Origin: a bacterium ADurb.Bin374 | Lineage (GTDB): Bacteria > Riflebacteria > Ozemobacteria > Ozemobacterales > Ozemobacteraceae | DNA: 5,549 nt | Assembly: GCA_002068715.1 (NCBI GenBank) | Contig: MWAR01000113.1 | Location: 1-5,549 of the forward strand | Direction of reading: 5' to 3' | Part shown: one piece after another, positions 1 through 5,549 of the stretch | Position numbering within the stretch: the stretch's first letter is position 1 | Layout: each line of letters starts with the position of its first letter | Made by a program: the position numbers and the translations under genes | Notes under the pieces: model-generated | Databases searched by the model: none | Seen by the model: only the letters and a program-made list of their open reading frames with translations | What the model was told of the DNA's origin: nothing

Positions 1-1119
1 AGCTTCGGCCCCACGCCGGCGCTGGTGGCCGAGATCCGCGCCAAGGGTTTCGCGCGCTGGATCGACGAGCAGTTCGCCCTGCCGGCCTCGCGGGTGGACC
101 TGACGCCTTTCCTCTACTTCCCGGCGCAGGTGCCCGACACCATGTGGCAGGCCTACACGCGCAGCTTTCCCAACATGGCGGTGGCCAACCCCGACCAGCT
201 GCGCACCCGCGTCACGTTCGCGCTCTCGCAATTTCTGGTGGTCAGCGTGCGCGGCCTCGACTTCGTCGGTGTGCTGACCTGGATGAACATGCTGCAAGAC
301 CGCGGCCTGGGGCGCTACGACGAGCTGCTCTACCAGCTTGCCGTGCACCCGGCCATGGGCGAGTACCTCGACAACGTGCAGAACCGGCCCAAGAGCGAGG
401 CCTGCCCGCACTGCGCGCCCAACGAGAACTTCGCGCGCGAGCTGATGCAGCTCTTCACGCTGGGCGTGTTCAAGCTCAACCCCGACGGCAGCCCGATGCG
501 CGACGGTCAGGGCCGCTTCCAGGAAACCTACACGCAGCGCGACGTCGAACAGATGGCGCGCGTGCTGACCGGCTGGCAGTTCGACCCCGAACCCGCCACC
601 CGACCGAACCGCAACTACGCCAACTGGCTCAAGCCCATGGTGCCCACCACCTGGGCGCCCGAGCGCGACAGCGGCGCCAAGACGGTGCTGGGGCGCAACT
701 TCCCCGCCGGTCAGACGCAGGAGAAGGACCTGCGCGACGCCATCGACCTGCTGATGGGCCACCCCAACATCGCCCCCTTCGTGGCCTTGCGCATGATCCA
801 GCACCTGGTCAAGAGCAACCCGGGTCCGGCGTATCTGGGCCGCGTGGCGGCGACCTTCCGCGACAACGGCCAGGGGGTGCGCGGCGACATGAAGGCGGTG
901 GTGAAGGCCGTGCTGCTCGACAGCGAGGCGCGCGTCGGCGACGTGCCCGGTGCCGCGCCGCGCGGGGACGGCAAGCTGCGCGAACCCTTCCTGCATTTCA
1001 GCGCCGTGATGCGCGGGCTCGGATGCAGCGCCATCCCGATCGGCAACTGGGGTGGCGCGCGCCTGCCGCCCAACCAGGAGCCCTTCAGCGCCGAGTCGGT
1101 GTTCAGCACTTCACGGTAA
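1..1119 (+). CDS. DUF1800 family protein, fragment missing both ends
   Basis: The frame is open from the first base and starts with SFGPTPAL, which resembles the conserved 'ASFGPTP' stretch near the N-terminus of DUF1800 proteins, so the true start lies left of the window. Other family hallmarks are NENFAREL followed by MQLFTLGV (nt 421 onward), [16 protein letters not shown] (529-576), the [18 protein letters not shown] segment, the [16 protein letters not shown] segment and KLREPFLHF. The expected 'PSVFNF' region begins as ESVFS at 1093-1107, but the frame then runs into foreign sequence and stops at 1117-1119. The last residues (TSR) are therefore not native and the C-terminal part is missing. 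DUF1800 has no established reaction; its genes often sit beside a DUF1501 gene, which cannot be checked here. Nearly every third codon position is G or C, unlike the right part of the window. A CPHC pair precedes the NENFAREL motif. The family call is firm; the function is unknown. Confidence 0.85.
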   Translation, partial: SFGPTPALVAEIRAKGFARWIDEQFALPASRVDLTPFLYFPAQVPDTMWQAYTRSFPNMAVANPDQLRTRVTFALSQFLVVSVRGLDFVGVLTWMNMLQDRGLGRYDELLYQLAVHPAMGEYLDNVQNRPKSEACPHCAPNENFARELMQLFTLGVFKLNPDGSPMRDGQGRFQETYTQRDVEQMARVLTGWQFDPEPATRPNRNYANWLKPMVPTTWAPERDSGAKTVLGRNFPAGQTQEKDLRDAIDLLMGHPNIAPFVALRMIQHLVKSNPGPAYLGRVAATFRDNGQGVRGDMKAVVKAVLLDSEARVGDVPGAAPRGDGKLREPFLHFSAVMRGLGCSAIPIGNWGGARLPPNQEPFSAESVFSTSR

Positions 1120-3176
1120 TACCCGCCGACGGGAAGCCCGATGCGGTAGTTCATACGCGGCACCGGCGTCATGTTCGCCGCCATCACGATCAACTCGTCG
1201 GGGTTGTCGCCCTTCCGGACCCAGCTGATGACGCTGGAATCGGCATCCTGGAAGTCGATCCACTCGAATCCCCTGTCCTCGCAATCGTTCTGGTGCAGGG
1301 CAGGTTCGGACCGGTACAGGTGATTGAGATGCGCCATCAGCCGGTTCAGGCCGGCGTGCGATTCGAAACCCAGCAGATGCCAGTCGAGACTCTGGTTGCA
1401 GTTCCACTCGTTCCACTGGCCGATGTCGCAGCCCATGAACAGGAGCTTCTTGCCCGGCATCGTCCACATGAAGGCCAGCAACAAACGCAGGTTCGCGAAC
1501 TTCTGCCAGAAATCGCCGGGCATCTTCCCGATCAGCGAGCCCTTCCCGTGGACGACCTCGTCGTGTGACAGCACAGAGATGAAGTTCTCATGGAACGCGT
1601 AGATCAGTGGGAAGGTGAGGTTGTTGTGGTGATACCGCCGGTAGATCGGGTCCTTGGAGTAATATGTCAGCGTGTCGTGCATCCAGCCCATGTTCCACTT
1701 GAAGCCGAAGCCCAGGCCGCCCTGGTCGCACGGCTTGCTGACGCCGGCGAACGCCGTCGACTCCTCGGCGATCATCATGATGCCGGGGAACTGCTGGTAG
1801 GTGATGCTGTTCAGGTATTTCAAGAACTCGATCGCCTCGAGATTCTCGCGGCCGCCGTATTTGTTCGGCACCCACTCGCCGGCCTTGCGGGAGTAGTCGA
1901 GATACAGCATTGAAGCGACGGCGTCGACCCGCAGGCCATCGATATGATACTTGTCGAGCCAGAACAGCGCGCTGCTGATCAGGAAATTCTTGACCTCGCT
2001 GCGGCCGAAGTTGAAGATCAGCGTCGACCAGTCCTTGTGCTCGCCCTGGCGGGGGTCTTCGTGTTCATACAGCGCCGTGCCGTCGAACTGCGCGAGGCCG
2101 TGCCAATCCTTCGGGAAGTGCGCCGGCACCCAGTCGAGGATGATGCCGATCCCCTGCTGGTGTAAATAGTCAACGAAATACATGAAATCCTTCGGGCTGC
2201 CGAACCGGCTGGTCGGGGCGAAAAAGCCGGTCACTTGGTAGCCCCACGAAATGTCGAGCGGATGTTCGGTCACGGGAAGCAGCTCGACGTGCGTGTAGCC
2301 GGTCCGTTTCACGTAGTCGGCCAGTTTGTGCGCCAGTTCGCGGTAGTTCAGGAAGCGGTTGCCCTCTTCGCAGACACGCATGAACGAGCCCAGGTGCACC
2401 TCGTAAACGGAAACCGCCTCCTTGCGCCAGTTGCGGCCCGGCCGGCGGGTCATCCAATCGTGGTCATTCCATTCATAACCATTGATATTATATATTTTAC
2501 TCGCCGTCTTCGGCCGCACTTCCGCGTAAAAGGCGTAGGGATCGGCCTTCTCGACCATGCTTCCGTGCTTGGTTTTGATCTCGAATTTGTAGTTCTGCCC
2601 GGCCTGGAGGCCTGGGATGAAGATCTCCCAGATGCCCGAACTGCCGAGCGAGCGCATCAGGTGCCTCCGGCCATCCCAGTGGTTGAAATCGCCGATGACG
2701 CTGACGCGGCGTGCATTCGGCGCCCACACGGCGAATCCGACGCCGCCGATCATCTGGTCGTGGTATTTCATCACGCACTCGTGCGCGCCGAGTTTTTCGT
2801 ACACCGAGTGGTGGTTGCCCTCGTTGTACAGATACAAATCCATCTCGCCAAGTGTTGGAAGGAACGCGTAGGAATCGTGGAATTCGCTCGTCGCTCCGTT
2901 GGCATACTCTGTCGCCAGCCGGTATGGGAAGACGTCCTGCCGGGCGGGGATCACCGCCTCGAAAAAGCCCTTGTCATGGAGTTTCTCCATCGGGAACTGG
3001 TCGCCATGCCGCGCATCGATGACGCATGCCTTGACCGCATCGGGGAGAAAAGCCCGAACCACGACCGCCTTTTTTCCCTTTTCCTCGACGATGTGCAGAC
3101 CGAGGATCTGAAACGGATCATGGTGCTCCGTCCGGATGATCGCTTCGATCGCTTCTTTGTTGATGGACTTGTGCAT
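1092..3176 (-). CDS. glgB: 1,4-alpha-glucan branching enzyme, C-terminus truncated
   Basis: GlgB (GH13 family, EC 2.4.1.18) cuts alpha-1,4-glucan chains and re-attaches them by alpha-1,6 links to make branched glycogen in the cytoplasm. Residues 1-110 form the GlgB-type N-terminal domain (HHDPFQILG at 18-26). A CBM48 domain follows ([11 protein letters not shown] at 145-155, GDFNHWDG at 162-169), then the GH13 barrel: EVHLGSF 259-265, DWVPAHFP 348-355, GLRVDAV 414-420, IAEEST 469-474, SHDE 537-540. By alignment with the E. coli enzyme the nucleophile is D418, the acid/base E471 and the third carboxylate D539; their spacing (53 and 68) matches E. coli D405, E458 and D526. The start at 3176 is preferred over an in-frame ATG at 3212 because GGGAGG lies 4 nt upstream and homology begins there. 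Native sequence ends at LNTDS (residue 695); about 40-45 residues of the final beta domain are missing. The frame runs on to a stop at 711 through unrelated antisense sequence. Confidence 0.95.
1093..1106. other. Junction of two unrelated sequences at a shared 14-mer
   Basis: GAGTCGGTGTTCAG reads forward as the start of ESVFS, expected in DUF1800 proteins, and in reverse complement as LNTDS, expected near the C-terminus of GlgB. To the left only the DUF1800 frame is meaningful; to the right only the glgB frame is. Both genes are interrupted at the same place, they converge, and base composition and codon use change across it. No insertion-sequence end, integrase site or direct repeat is visible. 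The simplest reading is an assembly or library chimera formed through a short shared word; a real microhomology-mediated rearrangement is the alternative. Confidence 0.8.
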
Positions 3177-3180
3177 GATT

Positions 3181-3186
3181 CCTCCC
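3181..3186 (-). promoter_or_regulatory. Ribosome binding site of glgB
   Basis: On the minus strand GGGAGG is followed by AATC and then ATG at 3176-3174. This is the strongest Shine-Dalgarno match in the window. It decides the glgB start in favour of 3176 over the in-frame ATG at 3212, which lies inside the candidate -10 box. Confidence 0.75.
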
Positions 3187-3212
3187 GGCGCAGGGTGAAT
3201 GAAAACTGCCAT

Positions 3213-3239
3213 ATATTACCACACGCTTTCGCCGTTCAA
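3213..3239 (-). promoter_or_regulatory. Candidate sigma-70-type promoter of glgB
   Basis: On the minus strand TTGAAC (3239-3234) is followed after 15 nt by TAATAT (3218-3213). The boxes are fair matches to TTGACA and TATAAT, but the spacing is short, so the call is tentative. It would start transcription some 25-30 nt upstream of the glgB start codon. The upstream pilin-like gene ends at 3328, so glgB could also be reached by read-through; I see no intrinsic terminator between them. Confidence 0.35.
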
Positions 3240-3247
3240 CAGAACGG
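3232..3247. repeat. Perfect inverted repeat upstream of glgB, possible operator
   Basis: CCGTTC-AACA-GAACGG is a perfect 6-bp inverted repeat with a 4-nt spacer. It covers the candidate -35 hexamer of the glgB promoter. No run of T follows it on either strand, so it does not look like an intrinsic terminator. A repressor or activator site is possible, but I cannot match it to a known regulator. Confidence 0.35.
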
Positions 3248-3327
3248 AACGCAGCACTCGCGGGGTAGCCATGCGCACAAGGTGGATGCAAGGAACTTCC
3301 AACGGTTTCCGTCAAAGCCGAAAAAGG

Positions 3328-4056
3328 TCAAAACGAACTGTTGGTCAACTCCATGTCGCCGTTGAGCAGCTTTGCCCGAACAGACTCCCTGACGACGGCG
3401 GTTCTGTTTCCGCCGAAGTTCCTACTCAGAACGATCGTGATTTCGACCGTTCCCTGCTCGGCATCGCTGAATCCGATGCTCTGGACATTTCCAAGCTCGA
3501 TCACAACGCGGCGCGAAGCCGCTTCCGCATCGAAATTCGCTCCGGCAAGGGCTTCCGAGTAGGGCGGCTCGCATCGAATATGATCGGCCGCGGTACCTGA
3601 GCGTGTCAGTATCAGCTTGTATCCGATCCCCTCGCTGTCATTCGTCGCCGCGAGGGAGACGCCCGACCACGTGCCACGGTTTTCCGGCGCTCCGATCAAA
3701 TCATTGCTCGCACTGTATGCGGTCGTGACGGAAAAATACAGAAGTCCCGTCGATTCCGTCAGGGGCGTTACGGCATTATGAAATTCCGTTTTCACGTTTA
3801 TCGGCAATGTGGTAATGGTTGGCGTCATTCCGGAAAAATATGCTTCTGCATTGTTGGCCTTTTCGAGCAGCTCTCGCAGCTGAACCAGGAACAACTGGGC
3901 TTTTTTCTGCGTTTGAATCTGCCACTGGCCGACGCTGAAGCCGCTGGAACCGCTTCTGAACACCCCGAACAACGCCAGCAACAGGAGGCTCATCACGCCG
4001 CATGCGATGAGAACTTCCGCCAGCGTGAACCCGATGCGCGCTTTCACCCGTTCCAT
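3328..4056 (-). CDS. Prepilin-type minor pilin / pseudopilin, PilW- or GspJ-like
   Basis: This 242-residue protein begins with a short basic leader, MERVKARIG, followed by FTLAEVL and a hydrophobic stretch to about residue 32. That is a class III prepilin signal: the prepilin peptidase would cut after G9, leaving F at +1 and E at +5 (residue 14). The rest is a periplasmic-type domain with a beta-rich C-terminal part (RRVVIELGNVQSIGF, then VEITIVLSRNF), as common in PilW/GspJ-like minor pilins. The exact subclass is inferred from size and pattern only. ATG at 4056 is chosen because it gives a standard short leader and lies 19 nt after the stop of the preceding gene; the longer frame from 4101 would overlap that gene and place an odd, Cys-containing extension before the leader. 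It is the last gene of the pilin-like cluster; glgB follows after about 150 nt. Confidence 0.8.
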   Translation of the reverse strand: MERVKARIGFTLAEVLIACGVMSLLLLALFGVFRSGSSGFSVGQWQIQTQKKAQLFLVQLRELLEKANNAEAYFSGMTPTITTLPINVKTEFHNAVTPLTESTGLLYFSVTTAYSASNDLIGAPENRGTWSGVSLAATNDSEGIGYKLILTRSGTAADHIRCEPPYSEALAGANFDAEAASRRVVIELGNVQSIGFSDAEQGTVEITIVLSRNFGGNRTAVVRESVRAKLLNGDMELTNSSF

Positions 4057-4075
4057 GACTCGTCCATCCCTGTCG

Positions 4076-4582
4076 TCACAACAATCTCGTACGGCTGGCA
4101 TCGACCGTCATGACATAATTTTGCTGAACCGTCCCGACCGTGACCGACACGCGCACTTCCAGAGCGTCTCGGTTATAACCCTTATATGAAATCATATTAT
4201 ATATAGTCGAATAAGTAGCGACAGGGACCGGGGCGCCGATGCTGACTCCTCCGGGTCGATAATCCTGCAGAGGGGTGTTGTTTCCGCCGTGAAACCGCGC
4301 CAGCGGCGTTGGCGTGATATTCGTCAGGCCGGCCTGGGCATGGATGTAGGCATGATAAAAGTCGGCGGGGAAACGTTTGAATTTGAGCATCGCGATCTGA
4401 GCGATCCCCTGCGCGAAAAAATCCGCTTGCAGCCGCTCGAGCATCTTCGGATTGACGGGTTTGGTGGTCGTGAAGGTTTTGATATACGCGCTTCCAAGAA
4501 CCAACAGCGTCAGCGAGAATACCAGAACGATCACGATCGCCATGCCACCCCTCGCCGGCAACATTCGCCTCGAACGTGTCAT
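4076..4582 (-). CDS. Minor pilin-like protein, PilX- or GspK-like, without Glu at +5
   Basis: This 168-residue protein has a basic N-terminus (MTRSRRMLPARGG) and one long hydrophobic helix starting at MAIVIVLVFSLTLLVLG, then a soluble domain. The Gly-Gly before the helix fits prepilin peptidase cleavage after G13, but the +5 position is Ile rather than Glu. Absence of E5 is known for PilX/GspK-type subunits, which sit at filament tips; assignment to that class is an inference. The start at 4582 overlaps the stop of the upstream gene by one base (TGATG), which suggests translational coupling. A longer in-frame start at 4657 would overlap the upstream gene by 75 nt and add a non-leader extension, so it is rejected. 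A GGGGG run lies a few bases before the chosen ATG as a weak ribosome site. A locally AT-rich patch at 4191-4205 encodes IYNM within the protein. Confidence 0.7.
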   Translation of the reverse strand: MTRSRRMLPARGGMAIVIVLVFSLTLLVLGSAYIKTFTTTKPVNPKMLERLQADFFAQGIAQIAMLKFKRFPADFYHAYIHAQAGLTNITPTPLARFHGGNNTPLQDYRPGGVSIGAPVPVATYSTIYNMISYKGYNRDALEVRVSVTVGTVQQNYVMTVDASRTRLL

Positions 4583-5175
4583 CAGAAGGCCCCCTGAAGA
4601 TTCGCAACGAAACTGACCGCCTGCACCGATCGGGGCTTCCCATTCGGTTCGGTCCATTTGACCGTCACGATATACTTGATCACCTGATAGGGACGCGTCG
4701 CATTCGCTCCATCATACACCTGATAGGAGGGCTGGTATGTGTCGAAGGCAAAGGTCGTGGGAGTACTCGAAGCATATCCGGCCGAGGACATGATGTTGAA
4801 GGGTTGCACGCCGAATGTGACCGGCTGATGGCTCAAAACGAAATCCACGTTGAAGTTCCCTGCGCGGGTATAGCTCGCCAGGCCGTAGGGAACGCTCCAG
4901 AGATTGACATTCACGGCTCCGTCGTTGGAAAACGTCGTCGGTTCGGTGGTAATGCTCGTCGTCAAGCTCGCATACGGTATCAGCGACAGCCGGTTCATGC
5001 GATCCGCAAGAATATCGATGGCGCCCACCATCCGGAAATCCTTCTGCGTTCCGCGATGCCCGAAGCTGAGCAATCCCGAGGCGGCCAGCGTGGCGATCGT
5101 GAAGATCAGAAATGCACAGACGATCTCTACGAGGGTCACGCCGGTTTTTCCGCCTCGGAATCGAACGTTGTCCAT
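4582..5175 (-). CDS. Prepilin-type minor pilin / pseudopilin, PilV- or GspI-like
   Basis: This 197-residue protein begins MDNVRFRGGKTG, a basic leader, followed by VTLVEIVCAFLIFTIATLAASG. Cleavage after G12 would leave V at +1 and E at +5 (residue 17), a canonical class III prepilin signal with one membrane helix to about residue 35. The body has a variable, Ser/Thr-rich periplasmic-type domain and a C-terminal beta pattern (VIKYIVTVKWTEPNGKPRSV) typical of PilV/GspI-like minor pilins. Subclass is inferred. The start at 5175 lies 3 nt after the TGA of the upstream gene, and the stop overlaps the start of the next gene by one base. This packing supports one transcript and matched production of the subunits. 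The ribosome site is weak, consistent with translational coupling. Confidence 0.8.
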   Translation of the reverse strand: MDNVRFRGGKTGVTLVEIVCAFLIFTIATLAASGLLSFGHRGTQKDFRMVGAIDILADRMNRLSLIPYASLTTSITTEPTTFSNDGAVNVNLWSVPYGLASYTRAGNFNVDFVLSHQPVTFGVQPFNIMSSAGYASSTPTTFAFDTYQPSYQVYDGANATRPYQVIKYIVTVKWTEPNGKPRSVQAVSFVANLQGAF

Positions 5176-5178
5176 CCG

Positions 5179-5549
5179 TCATTTTCCCTGATTGGAACGA
5201 TCGATCACGCGAATATCGAGCCTTGAAGCGTATACATCGAGCTGCAACGTCAGACTGCGCGTGTTTTTCGTCGTATTGTCCAAATCAGCCGTATTGAACG
5301 GATCACGTGGATTGGATGGCCAGCCGCGGGCGTTATCGCTGACCTCCAGGTTGACGGTGTATTTCGCCGTGGCCGTCGAAGGTTGCCGGAAAAGATATCG
5401 AATATCTTCACCGGTCGGCCGGTTGTCGAGAACCGTCGTTCCGTCGAGATCGAACAGGGAGAACTTGTTGATGACGGTTTCCCCCATATTGTCGAAATGA
5501 ATCGGATGGAAGAACGCCGGTACATCGACTTCGAATTCGGCGGCAGGGG
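5179..5549 (-). CDS. Unrecognised protein of the pilin cluster, C-terminal fragment
   Basis: The frame is open from the right window edge to a TGA at 5181-5179, giving 122 residues of which the N-terminus is missing. An ATG at 5487 lies inside the frame, but the sequence before it (including FEVDVPAFFHPIHF) looks like continuous coding sequence, so it is probably not the start. Nothing in the visible part identifies a family. It reads as a soluble, beta-rich domain (YTVNLEVSD, SLTLQLDVYASRLDIRV) ending in IDRSNQGK. It is followed after 3 nt by the PilV-like gene, so it probably belongs to the same operon and could itself be a minor pilin or pseudopilin with its leader outside the window. The alternating hydrophobic strands near the end resemble those of the neighbours, but this is weak evidence. 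Confidence 0.6.
   Translation of the reverse strand, partial: PAAEFEVDVPAFFHPIHFDNMGETVINKFSLFDLDGTTVLDNRPTGEDIRYLFRQPSTATAKYTVNLEVSDNARGWPSNPRDPFNTADLDNTTKNTRSLTLQLDVYASRLDIRVIDRSNQGK

Noticed and set aside
1093..1106. Genuine insertion by a mobile element between DUF1800 and glgB
   Set aside because: No terminal inverted repeats, target duplication, transposase or integrase is visible at the join.
144..1568. 474-codon plus-strand open frame
   Set aside because: It lies in another frame of the DUF1800 gene and then antisense to glgB, crosses the junction, and its product is a compositionally biased R/A/P-rich string without family motifs.
3177..3212. Upstream in-frame ATG at 3212 as the glgB start
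   Set aside because: It lies within the candidate -10 box, has no ribosome site, and the extra 12 residues do not match the family; ATG at 3176 has a strong GGGAGG.
3303..3325. Possible hairpin with adjacent A/T run after the PilW-like gene
   Set aside because: CGGTTT and AAAGCCG can pair only with a bulge, and on the minus strand the T-run precedes rather than follows the stem, so it does not form an intrinsic terminator for the pilin operon.
2235..3365. 376-codon plus-strand open frame opposite glgB
   Set aside because: It is antisense to well-supported glgB coding sequence and its product has no recognisable motif.
5425..5454. FDLDGTTVLD, resembling HAD phosphatase motif I (DxDGT)
   Set aside because: In HAD enzymes this motif sits near the N-terminus and is followed by further motifs. 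Here it lies in the middle of a C-terminal fragment in a pilin cluster, with no later HAD motifs.

Overview
The window appears to join two unrelated pieces of bacterial DNA. The left piece, about bases 1-1100, is very GC-rich with almost only G or C at third codon positions. It carries one plus-strand gene fragment of the DUF1800 family; the style suggests a high-GC proteobacterium such as a Burkholderiales member, but that is an inference. The right piece, about 1093-5549, has more moderate GC with mixed third positions and occasional AT-rich patches. All of its genes lie on the minus strand. I cannot name its source organism. It is a Gram-negative-type bacterium with a type IV pilus or type II secretion style pseudopilin set.

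Layout from left to right. (1) 1-~1106, plus strand: internal fragment of a DUF1800 protein, cut at its 5' side by the window edge and at its 3' side by the junction. (2) 1093-1106: a 14-base stretch that makes sense in both genes, as the ESVFS motif of DUF1800 read forward and the LNTDS motif of GlgB read backward. (3) ~1092-3176, minus strand: glgB, 1,4-alpha-glucan branching enzyme, complete at its N-terminus and catalytic core but missing about the last 40-45 residues. (4) 3177-3327: a short intergenic region with a good ribosome binding site, a plausible promoter and a perfect 6-bp inverted repeat on the candidate -35. (5) 3328-5549, minus strand: four tightly packed genes, three with prepilin-type N-termini (PilW/GspJ-like, PilX/GspK-like and PilV/GspI-like in window order), plus the C-terminal end of an unrecognised protein at the right edge.

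The pilin-like genes are transcribed from the right edge leftward with spacings of 3 nt, a 1-nt overlap and 19 nt, so they look like one operon encoding minor pilins or pseudopilins of one membrane filament. glgB follows in the same direction after about 150 nt and probably has its own promoter. No other glycogen gene is visible.

I see no undescribed defence, mobile or RNA system here. The most important observation is the abrupt join of two truncated convergent genes at a short shared sequence. It looks like a metagenome assembly chimera and should be tested before any gene-neighbourhood conclusion is drawn across base 1100.
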